64,000 nt of DNA from the NCBI RefSeq assembly GCF_037975245.1, contig NC_092568.1, forward strand, positions 33,760,501-33,824,500, read 5' to 3'. Position 1 is the first letter of the stretch. Each line of letters starts with the position of its first letter. This stretch comes from Apostichopus japonicus (Eukaryota; Echinodermata; Holothuroidea; Aspidochirotida; Stichopodidae). This document shows, piece by piece, positions 1 through 12,254 of the stretch. The notes under the pieces were generated by a model. The model saw only the letters and a program-made list of their open reading frames with translations. It was not told where the DNA came from and made no database searches. Both the position numbers and the translations under genes were made by a program.

Positions 1-720
1 AAGACGACATTGAAAAGGAAAAAACATACCAAATTTGAAAAAAAAATGGCATAAATACAACATGGAACAATCAATGAAAAGAAATCAAGTGCATAAGAAA
101 TTAGTTAAAGTCCTGGACAAAACCTTTAAAGGTATTTAAGGAGTTGGCATTCTTACATTCCGCTGATAAGTCGTTCCACTCACTAGCAGCAACATATGAA
201 CGTGTTTTCAGATGATACTGGGTATTACCACGTTTTTTCGAGTGAGGACCAGTTCAAAGTTTTAAAAAGATCTTCAGATCTAACATCAAATGTTGCATTG
301 AGAAAAATTCTTTGTTGCAGCCTTCTGTATCCGACTAAGTCCGAGAACATTTCTGACATTACCCATACCCCATACTTAACTACAATACTAAAGCATCGGT
401 TAAACATACTGTATCCATTTTAAAATAGCTGCAACGTTATTCGTATCAATGAATGGTTTTATACGTCTTAGTAAAGCCAATCTACTGGAAAGTAGCTTAC
501 AAACAGAATCGACTTGTTTATTCCAGGATAATTTATTGTCAACTTTTACGCTAAAAATCTATTCGCTGCAAACATTTTCAATTAAAAAAAAATCTTCGAC
601 GGTAATATTTAATTTGTTCGGAATGGATTTCAGCCTTCGTCTTGAACCAATCAACATGCTGTTAGTTTTATTACTATTTATAACCGATATATTTTTCTAT
701 CTAAGATTTGTACGTAATAC
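1..720 (-). mobile_element. Degenerate LINE fragment, reverse transcriptase C-terminal region
   Basis: Read on the minus strand, this stretch resembles the C-terminal part of a non-LTR retrotransposon ORF2 downstream of the RT catalytic core. I can see the typical 'SRLALLRRIKPFI' block, then an 'LYYCS-VWG' block, then 'QQRIFLNATFDVRSEDLF-LNW' matching the usual 'LQKRAAR-I----S--LF--L-W' pattern. Several in-frame stops (for example just before the 'PMLYYCS' block) and frame changes show it is dead. It runs off the left edge of the window. It is probably CR1/L2/Jockey-like; the clade cannot be fixed from this piece. Confidence 0.72.
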
Positions 721-1514
721 AAGATGCATAACTTACAGATTTTTGCTTACTGACGATGAGGCGTCTGCAGTACAGGATTGCTTGACAATGCACACTCGGA
801 ACGCGACTGTAATGCAACTAACCGAGTCGTGTGATTTTGGAATCCACAGATGAGGTGTTGCTGTATTGTGAAACTCGGAATTCCCCCGTGTCGTAATTGC
901 CTACAAGGTGGCGTCACGCATATGCAACATGTCTCCTCTCCAAGCGGTTGTTTTATTATACTAGCAGATATACCCGCATATAAAATATGCCAATATACTG
1001 GTTGTATAGTTATGGCTGTTATGGCTGTAACTATGGCTGCTCTTTGTGAAATTGTACCGATTGAAAGGTGAAGAGGCATTATTAGATAGAATTAGGGGCT
1101 GTGCCTGTGGCAGGGAGGCGGTGAAATATTGGTCAATTTTTTGACCAGTATTTCATGACCAATATTTCATAACCAATATTTCATGACCAATATTACATGA
1201 CATTACATCTTTGTCATGTAATGACAAAGATGTCATTACATCCTTCAGACAATGTAACAAATGAGAACATATATCTACATTCACTGCAACTAAGTCTGCA
1301 CCCTTCAGGTAATGTAACAGATGAAATTTGGTACCTGTCAAGCTAAATACAGTAGTCAGTAACATGTTGTCTCTTTACTGTGGCTATCACTAAGCATTCA
1401 CTGTTCATAGCATACTGTGTATACCATTGAAAACTATGCAAGATTTTTCAGTAGAACACTTAACCCCAGTAGACTATTGACAGTACTGTCCTTCTTGAAA
1501 AGTCATATGGTTAT
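721..1514. other. Intergenic stretch, no gene recognised; contains a palindromic tandem repeat
   Basis: I see no protein homology here. Around 1137-1215 the motif 'catgaccaatattt' is repeated about four times. It is followed at 1199-1245 by an inverted repeat in which 'catgtaatgacaaagatg' faces its complement, giving a potential hairpin. The open frames over 747-1079 are short and unsupported. Confidence 0.5.
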
Positions 1515-2053
1515 CAGGGGCGGATCCAGGATTTTGAGAAAGGGGGGGCCGACATCCCGATGGTAGCACTTTAGTGATCTGCGTCCTGGGGAGGGGTCTA
1601 GGGGGAGGGGCACCCTCCCCCTTGGAAATTTTTGGTTAATTGTGAGTGCTTAGATGCAAAATGGTGAAACATTTCGCCAAAAACTAGAAAAACCAGAAAC
1701 GTTGCAGACACGCTTTTTTGTGCACATATTTTTGCTCGATAGACACATATTTAAGAACGCTCAACAGTGCATGTACAATGGATACACTATTATAGCGTCG
1801 ATTCGTTTTTTCTTTTGCGCGAAAATTATGACGCCAGATTCACCCCAAGAAAAAACATAAAACAAGATATGTTCAATGAGATAATTATGATATACTTATT
1901 AATGAAAGGGGGGTGTAGGCGGTTTTACACTATCTAACGCAACGTAGTCGCCAAGAACCTGAAGTATTTTTAAGGGAGGGCCCGATAATAAGCGGAAACG
2001 GATCACCGACCGAAAAAATATCGGAATTCTTTGACTATTTCTTGCTTCCTATT

Positions 2054-3217
2054 CAGGAGCGTAGCGAAGGTTTTTTGTTGGGGGGGGGTGTGGAGAATTT
2101 GATTTGCCGACGGATCTGGAAGTGGTGACTGAAATGGGGGAGGGGTCTAAGGGGAGGGGGTGTCCCCTCCCCTTTGGAAAATTTTTAGTTTTGAAACGTC
2201 CTTAGATGCAATCTGGTGTATATTTTAAGTCAAATTTGATTTGCCGACGGATCTGGAAGTGGTGACTGAAATGGGGGAGGGGTCTAAGGGGAGGGGGTGT
2301 CCCCCTCCCCTTTGGAAAATTTTTAGTTTTGAAACGTCCTTAGATGCAATCTGGTGTATATTTTAAGTCAAATTTGATTTGCCGACGGATCTGGAAGTGG
2401 TGACTGAAATGGGGGAGGGGTCTGAGGGTAGGGGGTCTACCCCTCCCCTTTGGAAAATTTTTAGTTTTGAAACGTCCTTAGATGCAATCTGATGCATATT
2501 TTAAGCCAAATTTGGCACCGTAGAATTTCCATTTCGATATTATTTTTATGGCAGTCGGCAGAAGAAGAATTAATTGGGACCAATTATCGAACTGTGTTTT
2601 CTCTTTCACCGATCGTTGAAATAGTGAAACTTCGTGATGAAAATGTTCAGAAAACTTTCCGGTAATGAGAAATAACAACATTCATTGATATACAAGCGAG
2701 AAACGTTAAAAATTGTGTACAATTCGTGAGCCGTGTCCTTAAGTTTTCCACGGAGAACGAATGACCTCTGCGATGACGTCATTCTGAACAGAGGATAATA
2801 ACAATACGTTGTCACACGATAGCACGACTCATGGGCTACGGCCTGTTAATACGGAAGCCTTTAATTCCATTTCTTTCACTGAGTTGCCAGGCGATTCTGG
2901 CACTCGTCTAGCTGAGCCTGGCTACAGTAGCTATACTGACGGCCGTGACATTATCAGTTATTTGCCGAGAGGTTTTTAACTTGCAGGCGTCGGGTGATTG
3001 GATTGGTGAATGAGTTTATCAGATGAAGAACTGGAAAATCGAAATAACCGATAAAGAAGCTCCCGTTCTCCTTTTCTCTATTCAGCTTTCCTTCTTTCTT
3101 CCCCTTCCGCTCTCTTCACCTTTTCTCCTTTTGCCGACAGACCCAAAATTTGCCGACAGCGACCAAATTATTATATACACCCCCACACCCCCCCTCCCCC
3201 CGCTCGCTACGCCCCTG
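2054..3217. mobile_element. Nested hAT-like MITE, CAGGAGCGTAGCGAAGG ends
   Basis: It starts CAGGAGCGTAGCGAAGG at 2054 and ends CGCTCGCTACGCCCCTG at 3217, an imperfect terminal inverted repeat with the adjoining G-run and C-run. No clear target duplication is seen, so one end may be altered. It contains the 137-bp triplication at 2101-2514. Confidence 0.5.
2101..2514. repeat. Three tandem copies of a 137-138 bp unit
   Basis: Units start at 2101, 2238 and 2376, each with 'gatttgccgacggatctgg'. They are almost identical, with the third unit differing by a few substitutions near its G-run and at its end. The high identity points to a recent expansion inside the MITE. Confidence 0.9.
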
Positions 3218-4011
3218 CACGCGGAATTATCCAAACTGTTTCCAAAAGAACCGATTCTAGCCTATACAAAAGGGCCCAAAATCTCAAAGGTTTACTTGTT
3301 AACTCAAGGTTTCATACTAACGAAAAATCAGCTGACTCTCAAGGTTCACACGAAGCTCTTTTAGATGCTCTTATAGCTGCACTATGAGTCCATAAAAACT
3401 CGTGCACAGAAAATAGATGCATTTTGAGAACGAGACGCCCAGGCCGAATATAAAATATTCAAAGGCTACTACTGATGAAGCTCCTCCTATAAAGTTTGAG
3501 AGCAGAAACCGGTCTAGATGGTCATAAGAACCTACACTAGTCTCTCCTACTATTAACAGTACACTCAATTCACCTAATAGGTGCAATTATGTTTCACCAC
3601 GAGGAGCATGCTATAAGTTCATGTTCCTTGGCCCTCCCTTAAAAATACTTCAGGTTCTTGGCGACTACGTTGCGTTAGATAGTGTAAAACCGCCTACACC
3701 CCGTTTCATTCAGATAATTATGATATACTTGCTAACTGTGCATTGATTTTCCCTGACAGTATTAGTCAGCACTATAGTACTGAGCCGTATCTAATTAATA
3801 CGTGATGTCGCGTAGGCCTGGTAATTGCCTTAGTTTCAAATTTGGAATAAAAACGATCGCGTTTCAGGGAAGAGCAGCTGGATATATATTAGGCTTTTCT
3901 TTCACAAAGTTATGCCTATTAGGAATTTGAAGTACTCTCACATAAAAAAAACGCAACTGATTTCCAAAAAGGGGGGGCCGGGGCCGGGTCGGCCCCCTGG
4001 ATCCGCCCCTG

Positions 4012-5286
4012 GTTATGGCTAAAAATGGTCACGGTCACACTGAATTCCTGAATTCGAGAATAGCTAAGGATAGTGTGTGTACGGTGACGTCCCGGTCACA
4101 CCGAATCCGAGAATAACATAATTCGCTCACTGTTTGAGGCACATGTTCACTTGCAAATTGAAGGGCCGATCACACAACTCACCAATCACTTACTAATTGT
4201 CCCGCTACTGCCGTGGCGTGTAGGCCTACATCTACAAACTGTACAACTTCGTTTCATTTAACGAAGTGATTATTCGCAGGGCAGCCCGGCGAATAACGTA
4301 CACAGACACCGTATTCGCAGGGCTGTGACGATTTTGAAAATAGGTTTGTTAGGTTTTGCTATATTGATACCAGTCAGTTTAGGGGCCTTGAAAAAGTCAA
4401 CCTTTTGGGCCCAAATAGTCTTAGCCACTTCATAAGCTAATTTTTGGAGCCCAGCAGTTCAAGTTTAAAAGCTTATTTTAAGGGATTCCCCAAAAGCCGA
4501 TATTGCCTGAAAGCCAATATGGTCAAAGGTGTGACACCCCCCCCCCCTCCCACACCTTTACATGCAAATGAGCAGTCACTCTGCAAAAACAAAGGTGAAA
4601 ATGATCGAGGGATGACATTTTAATGTTGGCGGTACTAATGCTAGACTGGTTCAATCTTAATGCCCTAGGCTCCCAAAACCAATCCTAAAAGCATTAAGAT
4701 AGAAATCCCAAAGGCCAATAAATTCCTCAAAATATAGTGGCTCCCAATTAAGACTCTCAAAAAGATAGCTGGTGCCCAAAAGCAAACTCGAATAGCCCCA
4801 AAAATTACTGAGCCCGTTAACCCAGTCTAAGGCTGCCCTGTGAATAAGATGTATGTGTCTGGCTATTCGCAGGGCAGCCCTGTGAATAAGATACTTGTGT
4901 CTGGCTATTCGCAGGGCTGCCCTGTGAATAAGGTGCATGTGTCTGGCTATTCACAGGGCTGCCCTGCGAATAAGCCCCACCTTCATTTCAACAACTTTTA
5001 TACCGCAGCGCTACGTCGACGAAGGAGCGCAAATATCACCTAAAACACAAAGCTCACGATGCGAAAAACAATCTGTAATGGATATTTCAAGATGATTTAT
5101 TCTTAAGTTACCAAAACGCGACAATTATACCAAAACTAAACCCCCTTAGGACAATAAGAAAAAAAAGTTATGTCTTTTCCGAAAATTGTAGTCTAATTGA
5201 GCAGCAGACGACTGAGAAAAGTGATTTCAAACAATTATAAGCTTAGCCAAATTATAGTAAGGATTCAAATGAAAACAGCTGCTACA
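4012..5286. other. Intergenic repeat-rich stretch
   Basis: No gene is recognised. A sequence like 'attcgcagggcagccc..cgaataa' occurs at 4275-4325 and again as the tandem array at 4836-4975, so it is probably part of one dispersed palindromic repeat family. A C-run lies near 4540. Confidence 0.4.
4836..4975. repeat. 42-bp tandem repeat, ~3.3 units
   Basis: Units start at 4836, 4878 and 4920 with exact 42-bp spacing, each containing 'ctggctattcgcagggc' and 'ccctgtgaataag'. The two halves of the unit are partly complementary (ttcgcaggg/ccctgcgaa), so the array can form alternating hairpins. Confidence 0.9.
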
Positions 5287-5776
5287 TACGGAAGCGTAGA
5301 AAGGATATTGCACTGACGAGTTACCATCTTGACAAAACGACAATTATCTGCAAATTGACGAGTTGACGAGATGGTAAAGTGACGAAATTCAGAAAATTGA
5401 GGTTTTGACGAGATAACAGATTTGCAGAAAATTGATGCATTGACGAGATCCGTTATCTCTTCAAAACGTCAATTTTCTGAATTTTGTAGAGATGGTTAGT
5501 AAGTGTGCAACTCGTCAATTTGCAGAAAATTGATGCATTGACGAGATCCGTTATCTCGTCAAAACGTCAATTTTCTGAATTTTGTCATCTTGTCGAGTGG
5601 TAGTAAGTGTGCAACTCGTCAATTTACAGAAAATTGATGCATTGACGAGATCCGTTAACTCGTCAAAACGTCAATTTTCTGAATTTTGTCACATTACCAT
5701 CTCGTCAATTTGCAGATAATTGTCGTTTTGTCAAGTTGGTAACTCGTCAATGCAATGTCCCTTCTACGCTTCCGTA
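5287..5776. mobile_element. Foldback MITE with ~75-bp terminal inverted repeats
   Basis: The left end TACGGAAGCGTAGAAAGG and about 55 following bases reappear as the reverse complement at the right end, which finishes CTTCTACGCTTCCGTA. A 6-bp direct repeat GCTACA flanks it (5281-5286 and 5777-5782). Its core (about 5411-5700) is a ~111-bp tandem repeat, 2.6 units, built on 'attgatgcattgacgagatc' and its complement, so almost the whole element can fold back. No coding capacity. Confidence 0.82.
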
Positions 5777-5782
5777 GCTACA

Positions 5783-6300
5783 ACTAGAAATATGTGGTGA
5801 GCTGCTAGTTGGGCCGGTTAAAAGCTAGTAGAAAGCAAAATTATTGCTGGGTGTTACGGTACCTTATTCCTAAATATTATGTACTGGGCATGATATATTT
5901 TACACTATCGACAATCCATGCACAAAAAAAAGACAAAATAAAAGTGCAGTGGACTTACCACTTCGGAGGGTGGGGTCAAATAAGGAAACTGAAGTTAGTA
6001 TTTAATTCAAATTCTATGAGTTCGATCTACATATATTGCACGTGCTTGATATTGTGTGCGATTTTTAAGGTGGGGGTATTTTTGGTGTGCGTGTGTGTAA
6101 ACTGGAGTTCCTATATAGGGACTCGAGTGTAGGTGAAGGTGTGTAATGGTTAATACGGAATTTGCGATGGCACTTATACGCCTCCTTAGGTTAAGGCCGT
6201 ACAAATTGTGTTATCGGGAATTCGTTTGGAGTGTGTGTAACAAACACGTGTGTCATGAATTCATCTTAAACCGTAGGTTCGATTGCCATCAGGGAGAAAG
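5783..6300. other. No recognised feature
   Basis: I see no homology or repeat structure beyond simple T-rich and GT-rich stretches. An open frame near 5809-6132 has no recognisable domain. Confidence 0.4.
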
Positions 6301-6860
6301 TGCAACAGTACCAATAAAAAAAATAATAATATATTCATTTATAGAGCGCAACCATGTGCAACAAAAAGTTGAGAGCGAACCGGAAAAAAACTGACTTTTC
6401 AACTATCTCTTGAATATCGTCAATGTCGGTGCCTCTCTAATAGCACGTGGTAGAGAGTTCCAAGTCTGCGGGGCCGCAGCTCTAAAAGAATTGGAACCCC
6501 GAACAGACCTGCATCTAGGGCACTGAAGAAGTGTAGTATCTACAGAGATTGCGGACAGGACGATAGAGATGAACCATGTCGTCCAAGTACAGAGGGGTTT
6601 GAATGTTAATGTCGAGGATTTTATAAATTAAAAGACACTGCTTGAACTTGATTCTGTAGTGTATGGGTACCCAATGTTGGGCGACCAAATGAATAAAAGC
6701 GCTGCCACGTTTACGCACTCTTTTGATAAGTCTGGCAGCATTATTTTGCAGCATTTGCGAACGGTGGATTTGATTATTATGAACGGTACTGAGTATATAT
6801 GGAATTACAGTAATCTAGGAGCGACAATACAAGTGATTTAACAAGTTTTACACACTCCCT
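6300..6860 (-). mobile_element. LINE 3' end (CR1/L2-like), degenerate
   Basis: On the minus strand this reads as the last part of a LINE ORF2: 'LQNNAARLIKRVRKR', then 'HWVPIHYRIKFKQCLLIYKIL' and, after a frame break, 'AAAPQTWNSLPRAIREAPTLTIFKR'. These are the usual C-terminal blocks 'LQNAAARL', 'LHWLPV--RI-FK', 'AAP-LWN-LP--IR-A-S---FK--LK'. After the stop comes a short 3' UTR ending in 'GCGCTCTATAAATGAATAT' plus an ATT-rich tail, typical of CR1/L2 family 3' ends. Stops and frameshifts mark it as inactive. Confidence 0.8.
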
Positions 6861-6916
6861 CATTAAGGTACCGTTTGATCTTAACCAATACCACGTACAT
6901 GAAAATAACATGAAAA

Positions 6917-7272
6917 CAAGGGCGTAGGAACCGGGGGGCTGGGGGCGACAGCCCCCAGTGAAAAATATGGGGGCGGAAGTATCATTCCGCCCCCCCCGCT
7001 CCGCAAGTCAGAAAACCCCTTTTTTTATTTCCAAATGAGAAAAAAATCTCATTTGGAGCACCAAATTGCATTTAAGGCCAGGTGAAAATGCAAAATTCTT
7101 TACAAAATGGAGTGAGAGTTGAAATGTGCTATATTGCACCAAATTGCATCTGAGGCCACCTGGAAATGCAAAAAAATTCCAAAGGGGAGGGGGACACCCT
7201 CCCATTAGACCCCTCCTCAGGCCGGCCATCAGTCTTCAGCCCCCCACTCAAAAGTACCTTCCTACGCCACTG
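6917..7272. mobile_element. hAT MITE, 356 bp, with 8-bp target duplication
   Basis: Ends are CAAGGGCGTAGGAACC on the left and TTCCTACGCCACTG on the right. They are flanked by a perfect 8-bp duplication CATGAAAA (6909-6916 and 7273-7280), the size made by hAT transposases. The interior has subterminal G and C runs and an internal repeat of 'gcaccaaattgcat'. No ORF of its own. Confidence 0.85.
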
Positions 7273-7280
7273 CATGAAAA

Positions 7281-9297
7281 TGCAATGCTAGAGAAAGAAG
7301 TGTTGAGATTCGTATACTACACCTAGGTTTCGGGCATTGCAGGAAGGGTCAATAGTAGTGTCACCAACTGTCACCGAGGGCAGTGGTTCAATAGATCTAA
7401 AGAAATGTTGAGTGGCAATAACAAGGAATTACGTTTTACTTTCGTTTAGTTTCGACTTATTACAAAGCAACCACTGAGCAACTCCTAAAATGCAGGTGTG
7501 CAAGTTTGATAAAGCAGAGTGAAGGCTATGCAGCGATTTTGAATTTGACAAAAAGTTGGGTGTCATCGGCATAACAATGGTACGAAAAAACGATGACTTA
7601 TGACATCAAAGGTCAAATACCCCCCTCCCCCCCCCAAAAAAAAACAGTTAGGTCATTACGGCATATACCAAACTGACAACAATTGCAAAATCCTCAAACC
7701 CCTGTAAGACAGACTCTGCATGTTTACAGATCATTGATTAAAGTATAACGCCAATAGTGAAGTGATCAAAGGAGTTTATGGTCAACATTTGCCAATATGT
7801 ACGCGAAACCGTTTTGCAAACTACACCTTAACTTTAATGGCAATATACTTGAAACTTGGTGGGTATATATCTGGACGTAGGGTATGAAGTTTCCTGCATG
7901 AAAAAACCAAATAACAAAATGGCAGAGGCCAAACGCAAACTCATGTACGATACCAAAGCTGGAAGTTTGCAGCGCAATAATTAATTTCAAAGGCCAAACG
8001 GTCAGTGGAAGCCGAAAGATCAGAGACACGCCGAAATGTGTACACATAGCAATATTGACAAATGGCTACAAAAATAAAAGGTGTGATCAACGTCTCTATA
8101 ATTTCAAAGATATATTCCGTTGGCTGAAGTTTATTGCTTAACAAAACTGCTAGAAATTCAAATTTAATTTGAGAGCAAGGCTATTACACACATGCCAAGA
8201 TATCTGAAGTAAATTGTCTTACCCTTCATAGGATTATAGGAATAATGACTGTTTGAATGAACTGTTTGAATGAATTTTTGGAGCTTGTTAACATTAAACT
8301 ATCAAAGGGTCTTGACATCAGTAAATTTCAAGCGCCCAAGTACTACAAACTTGGAGTGCCCGAGTGATGACATATTAACAGACATGTACCAAACATTGGG
8401 AAAAAGTCACTGCAATGACCCATTGATGTGATTGCTTATGAAGTATCGATTCATAATGTATCATAGTTATTGCTTAGTTTTGCTAGATGTAGATATATAT
8501 TATGTTGAAAAGCATAGACTCAGAGTAAAGACGCTGTGATAGTATGGGGAACTGAAGGTGAATTAGAGTATCTTAGAAATTTGATCATTTGGCTTAAAGT
8601 GAGAACGTGCAGAAGGGTCGGGGCTCACAACGATAACATTGTTCCTCTTATAGCTCAAAATCTAAATGATCATCTGGCCATGGTATTGAACTATGCAAAC
8701 GGCCATAATAGTACAACAATGAGCTATTATTTGATGGGTTGGATAACTTCTATACATGTGCTTAAGCAGACTAAGGAACTGACAAATGTAGTGTGAAAGT
8801 TAAATGAAGGTATTATTAATAAAGGGACATATACCTCTTCATAATTCTTTGTGCGGTAGAATTATGTCACGTGGCCCCTGTGGATGCTGTGGTTGCACTG
8901 TTCAAATTTTTAAAATGAGTCAATGACAAAATGACCACAAATTCTCAGCCCCCCTCAATAGACCTGGGTGCCAAAGATGTAGCACTCTAGAACCCCCCCC
9001 CACCCCACCACCTCTCTTCCAATCAGGTCTGTCTACAACTGTTTCATAATGATGGGGGCCCAAACATTGGGATGGATGAGAAAGGTGTGATGAAAAATAT
9101 TTTTTTCAATGAAATCCCATCAGACAGAAATTTAAAAGAAATTTGATGGGCTGTCCTCAGTCATGTAATGAGCAAAGTACTCAGGCTATGTTTTTCAATA
9201 TCAAAGCTGATTAATTTCAAACTAATTGGATATGTAAAATTTATGTATGTGGCTGATATGAAAGACATAGTACTGCTTTGGTAACTGGTACTCTGAA
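7281..9297. other. Intergenic stretch downstream of the CAP-CUB gene; nothing recognised
   Basis: No domain homology is visible on either strand. The longest frame (8536-8796, plus) matches nothing I know. C-runs occur near 7620 and 8993. This separates the LINE/MITE field from the 3' end of the minus-strand gene. Confidence 0.4.
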
Positions 9298-9303
9298 TTT
9301 ATT
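9298..9303 (-). promoter_or_regulatory. Candidate polyadenylation signal of the CAP-CUB gene
   Basis: An AATAAA hexamer on the minus strand lies about 455 nt past the TAA stop at 9758-9760, consistent with a short 3' UTR. It is the first canonical hexamer I notice after the stop. No transcript evidence is available. Confidence 0.35.
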
Positions 9304-9757
9304 AGTTGTTCAATCTACTGTAAGCAAAGAAGGACTATAAATAAAGGTCAACTGTACAAGAATACCTCAAGTTATACCCACTCACCCACCCCTTCTCACT
9401 AGCAGTTGCTATGTGGTGACAATATACTCAGTTGCAAACACGAACAGAATCAATGACCTTGCCATGTGAAGAGGCATTAAGAGCCAATTCACAACCAGGG
9501 GACAATTGTTATGTCCCCACCGGGCCCCTTGTTTGCAATCTCCATTTTTCAAACTGTGGCTATGACCATCATTTTCAATTCAAGCTTCATGGAACTGCTT
9601 ATTTGCAATTGACAATAGAGAGTATGGGTTGCAAATTCTCCCCACCCCCATCCCACCCCATCCATAAGAAACAATAAAGAAATGCTAATACAAATAAAGA
9701 GAGTATATTATAAGATATAGAATTAACGACAGTATCCAATACTGTTTCCATTATAGA

Positions 9758-12254
9758 TTAAATGGCTTTCCACACGACAGAGAAACCTGATGCTGAGCCT
9801 TGATTGTCAGTGCGAAGATGAATCTCCATCTCGTTGGTCAGAGAGATGTAGGCCTTGCCCTTCAGAAACTCAGATCCACAAAGTCTGCAATAGAACAGAA
9901 TGTTACAATAGACAGTAGCATTTTGTCAGTGTGAGATTCAGAGCCAATCTAGGTTCTGCTTTGCTTAATGTTTGTTAACATTTTAATGTTTTAATGGGGT
10001 AGTGTTGTTCTTTAAATCAATGCCAGTATATGTAATACTGGAAACTTTATCACTTTGGGGGAAAAATTATATCTGAAAACACAACTTCTTCATAAAAGGA
10101 AAGTTATCAACGAAGAAAGACATTTAATTTAATTCAAGCAATAGTGACTTTATGACATCACGTTTAGGACTTAATTACCCCTGACCCACCAACCCCACCT
10201 TCACCGGTCAGTATCACTGACCCACCAACCCTACTTCCACCTGTCAGGCCTGGATGAAATATATGGTTAAACGAACACTTGAATTTTATCCAAGGTTTGT
10301 CACTTTAAAATCCATGATATTCTATAAAGTTAAAATATTCCTATCATGTCCCATCAATTCTACAAACAAAGGGTAATAATTACCAGATTTGCTGTAAAAT
10401 ACCAGACCTAGAAAATCTATGATTCGAGATGTTTTAAACACCCAAATTTACCTCATTGGGACTCTTTCACTGCCAAGACGAAGGGTGAGCGAATCATAGT
10501 CACAGTTTTCATGATTTTCAATGTCCATTGCCTTGAAAGTTACACGAACTTTCTTCTTTGATGCCACCTACCAGAGGAGGGAACAAAACTCAATGAAACC
10601 AATCCTTGAAATGAAAATTTCAATTGTCATTATGAATATGAAGTTTGACTTAATATTAATGATATACGTAGATTGAAAAAGACCTTTTGAATTTTAACTA
10701 AACACGATTGATTATATTTGTTAAAATGTGAAAACAATATAACATGTTCTTTTCACTCATTACTTTAAACAAATTCTCAAACAACAGCTCCTGACTAAAG
10801 TTGCCAATTTCAATGGTGAAATGACTTGGTTCGGTAAAGTTTCTCTCTCATGAGATAAAGCATTGACTCTGGTCAATGACTTTAATTGATTCAATGTAAT
10901 AACTAGTGAAAGCTGAATCTGGATCTGAAGGTGAAGTAACTGGTTGCATCGCTGCTGTTAATCTGTCTCAACATGGAGTAACTGGTTACAAGGCTACTGT
11001 TAATCTATCTCAATATGAAGTAACTGGTTACATAGCCGCTGTTAATCTATCTCAAAGGTGAAGTAACTGGTTGCAACGCTGCTGTTAATATATCTTAAGA
11101 TGAAGTAACTGGTTACATCGCTCCTGTTAATCTATCTTAAGGTGAAGTAGCTTGTTACATCGCTGCTGCTTATCTATCTCAAGAAGTAACATCGCTGATG
11201 TTTATCTGTTCAAAATGTTTTACTTATCAGCAATATACTTAATCCTTAGCATTCAACCTGTTTTTCATAATAACGTCAAGTTTTACCTTGCTCATCTTGT
11301 CAACCTCAAGTGCCAAAGGTTGTGCCATTGGGTATGGATCCTATAGGTGGGAGGTATCGCCCAACCCTTTTAGAAATTGCTATATGATTATGGGAGATTA
11401 GTTGCAAAAAATGGTTTGATATTTTCCAAATTTTGAGTAATTTATCTTCAAAATTTCCCCACAAATATCTTCAATATTCTTTAGTCTTCCGAATCTTCTT
11501 TAATCTCTTGTGTTCCTTATAAGGGGGCGGGGTGGGGATGGGGGAGGAAGTGGGGGTTGGGGTGGCTGCAGCCCCCTCCATCCAAATACTTTTGTGAAAT
11601 TCGGGCAATATGCTGAGAATTTTTTGGGCACCTACTGAAAGAAAAATAGATTGCAGTGTGTTATTCAATGGTTAAACTTATATTATTATGATCATCACTA
11701 TTGTAACGACTTCCCCAAATATTCTAACCAATATGGAAGGGTAATAACACGGCAAGTGATTGTATGTAATTGGCATGCGATGTAATAACGATGCATACTT
11801 ATATGATATGCACATTGACATGTTGAACGCGCGCGGAGCGCACGAAATTTTTTGGTTATATTGTCTCCCCCCCCCCAATCAAATTGGGCTCCTACGTCTA
11901 TGGGTTGGACCACTGGTTACACAATATGCATGGTAATGCGGCTTCTAATTGTGTCCCCACCAGAGAAATGACTATAGAGGGATCTCCATCAAATAAGGGC
12001 TGGATAGCTCAGTTGGTAGAATGCTGGGTTTGTAAAACAGAGGTCACTAGTTCAAATCCCATTCTAGCCATACATTTCTTTGCTTTTCTTCGGTTGTTTC
12101 AACGTGATAGTGAAGTCGCAAGCATTAGTAGAGAGTCTTAATTATAAAGATACCTTGATTTTCCACAAACAGTCAAGATTATGACCATAGTCCTCTGGGT
12201 ATCCTGGTGAAGTTAAGGTACCCTTGGTTCCTGTGATAACACCTCCACAGGTCT
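9758..12254 (-). CDS. CAP-CUB gene exons 9-11: CUB2 and stop
   Basis: Exon 9 (12154-12254) encodes [20 protein letters not shown] and ends 'DCLWKIK'. Exon 10 (10452-10567) gives '[11 protein letters not shown]' and 'CDYDSLTLR'. Exon 11 (9758-9884) gives [20 protein letters not shown], then 'GFSVVWKAI' and TAA. This is a complete second CUB with the same intron positions as CUB1, showing that the two arose by exon-set duplication. The protein ends at the CUB boundary. Confidence 0.88.

Larger units (their letters stand above)
1898..3711. mobile_element. Nested insertion with ~81-bp inverted repeats and 19-bp direct repeats
   Basis: Positions 1901-1982 and 3630-3710 are near-perfect inverted repeats (the block containing 'gtgtaggcggttttacac' and 'gtagtcgccaagaacctg'). 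Immediately outside them lies a perfect 19-bp direct repeat, AGATAATTATGATATACTT, at 1879-1897 and 3712-3730. This combination looks like a target-site duplication around a TIR element, but 19 bp is far longer than cut-and-paste transposons normally make. I cannot name the element class. Confidence 0.6.
1515..4011. mobile_element. TIR DNA transposon (non-autonomous, composite), CAGGGGCGGATCCAGG ends
   Basis: The element begins CAGGGGCGGATCCAGG at 1515 and ends with the exact complement CCTGGATCCGCCCCTG at 4011. The ends are followed by G-rich and preceded by C-rich subterminal runs, as in the other hAT-like elements of this window. A 5-bp direct repeat GTTAT flanks it (1510-1514 and 4012-4016). 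That is short for hAT (usually 8 bp), so the superfamily is inferred from the CAG-GGCG end sequence only. No transposase is visible. Two further structures are nested inside, at 1898-3711 and 2054-3217. Confidence 0.75.

Noticed and set aside
449..853. Plus-strand protein of 134 residues near the left edge
   Set aside because: It is the antisense of a LINE reverse-transcriptase remnant on the minus strand.
4836..4975. CRISPR-like array
   Set aside because: The units are directly tandem without unique spacers, there are no cas genes, and the DNA is eukaryotic.
11998..12070. Functional tRNA-Thr gene
   Set aside because: Six mismatches over the D, anticodon and T stems make a working tRNA unlikely, so it is recorded only as tRNA-like.
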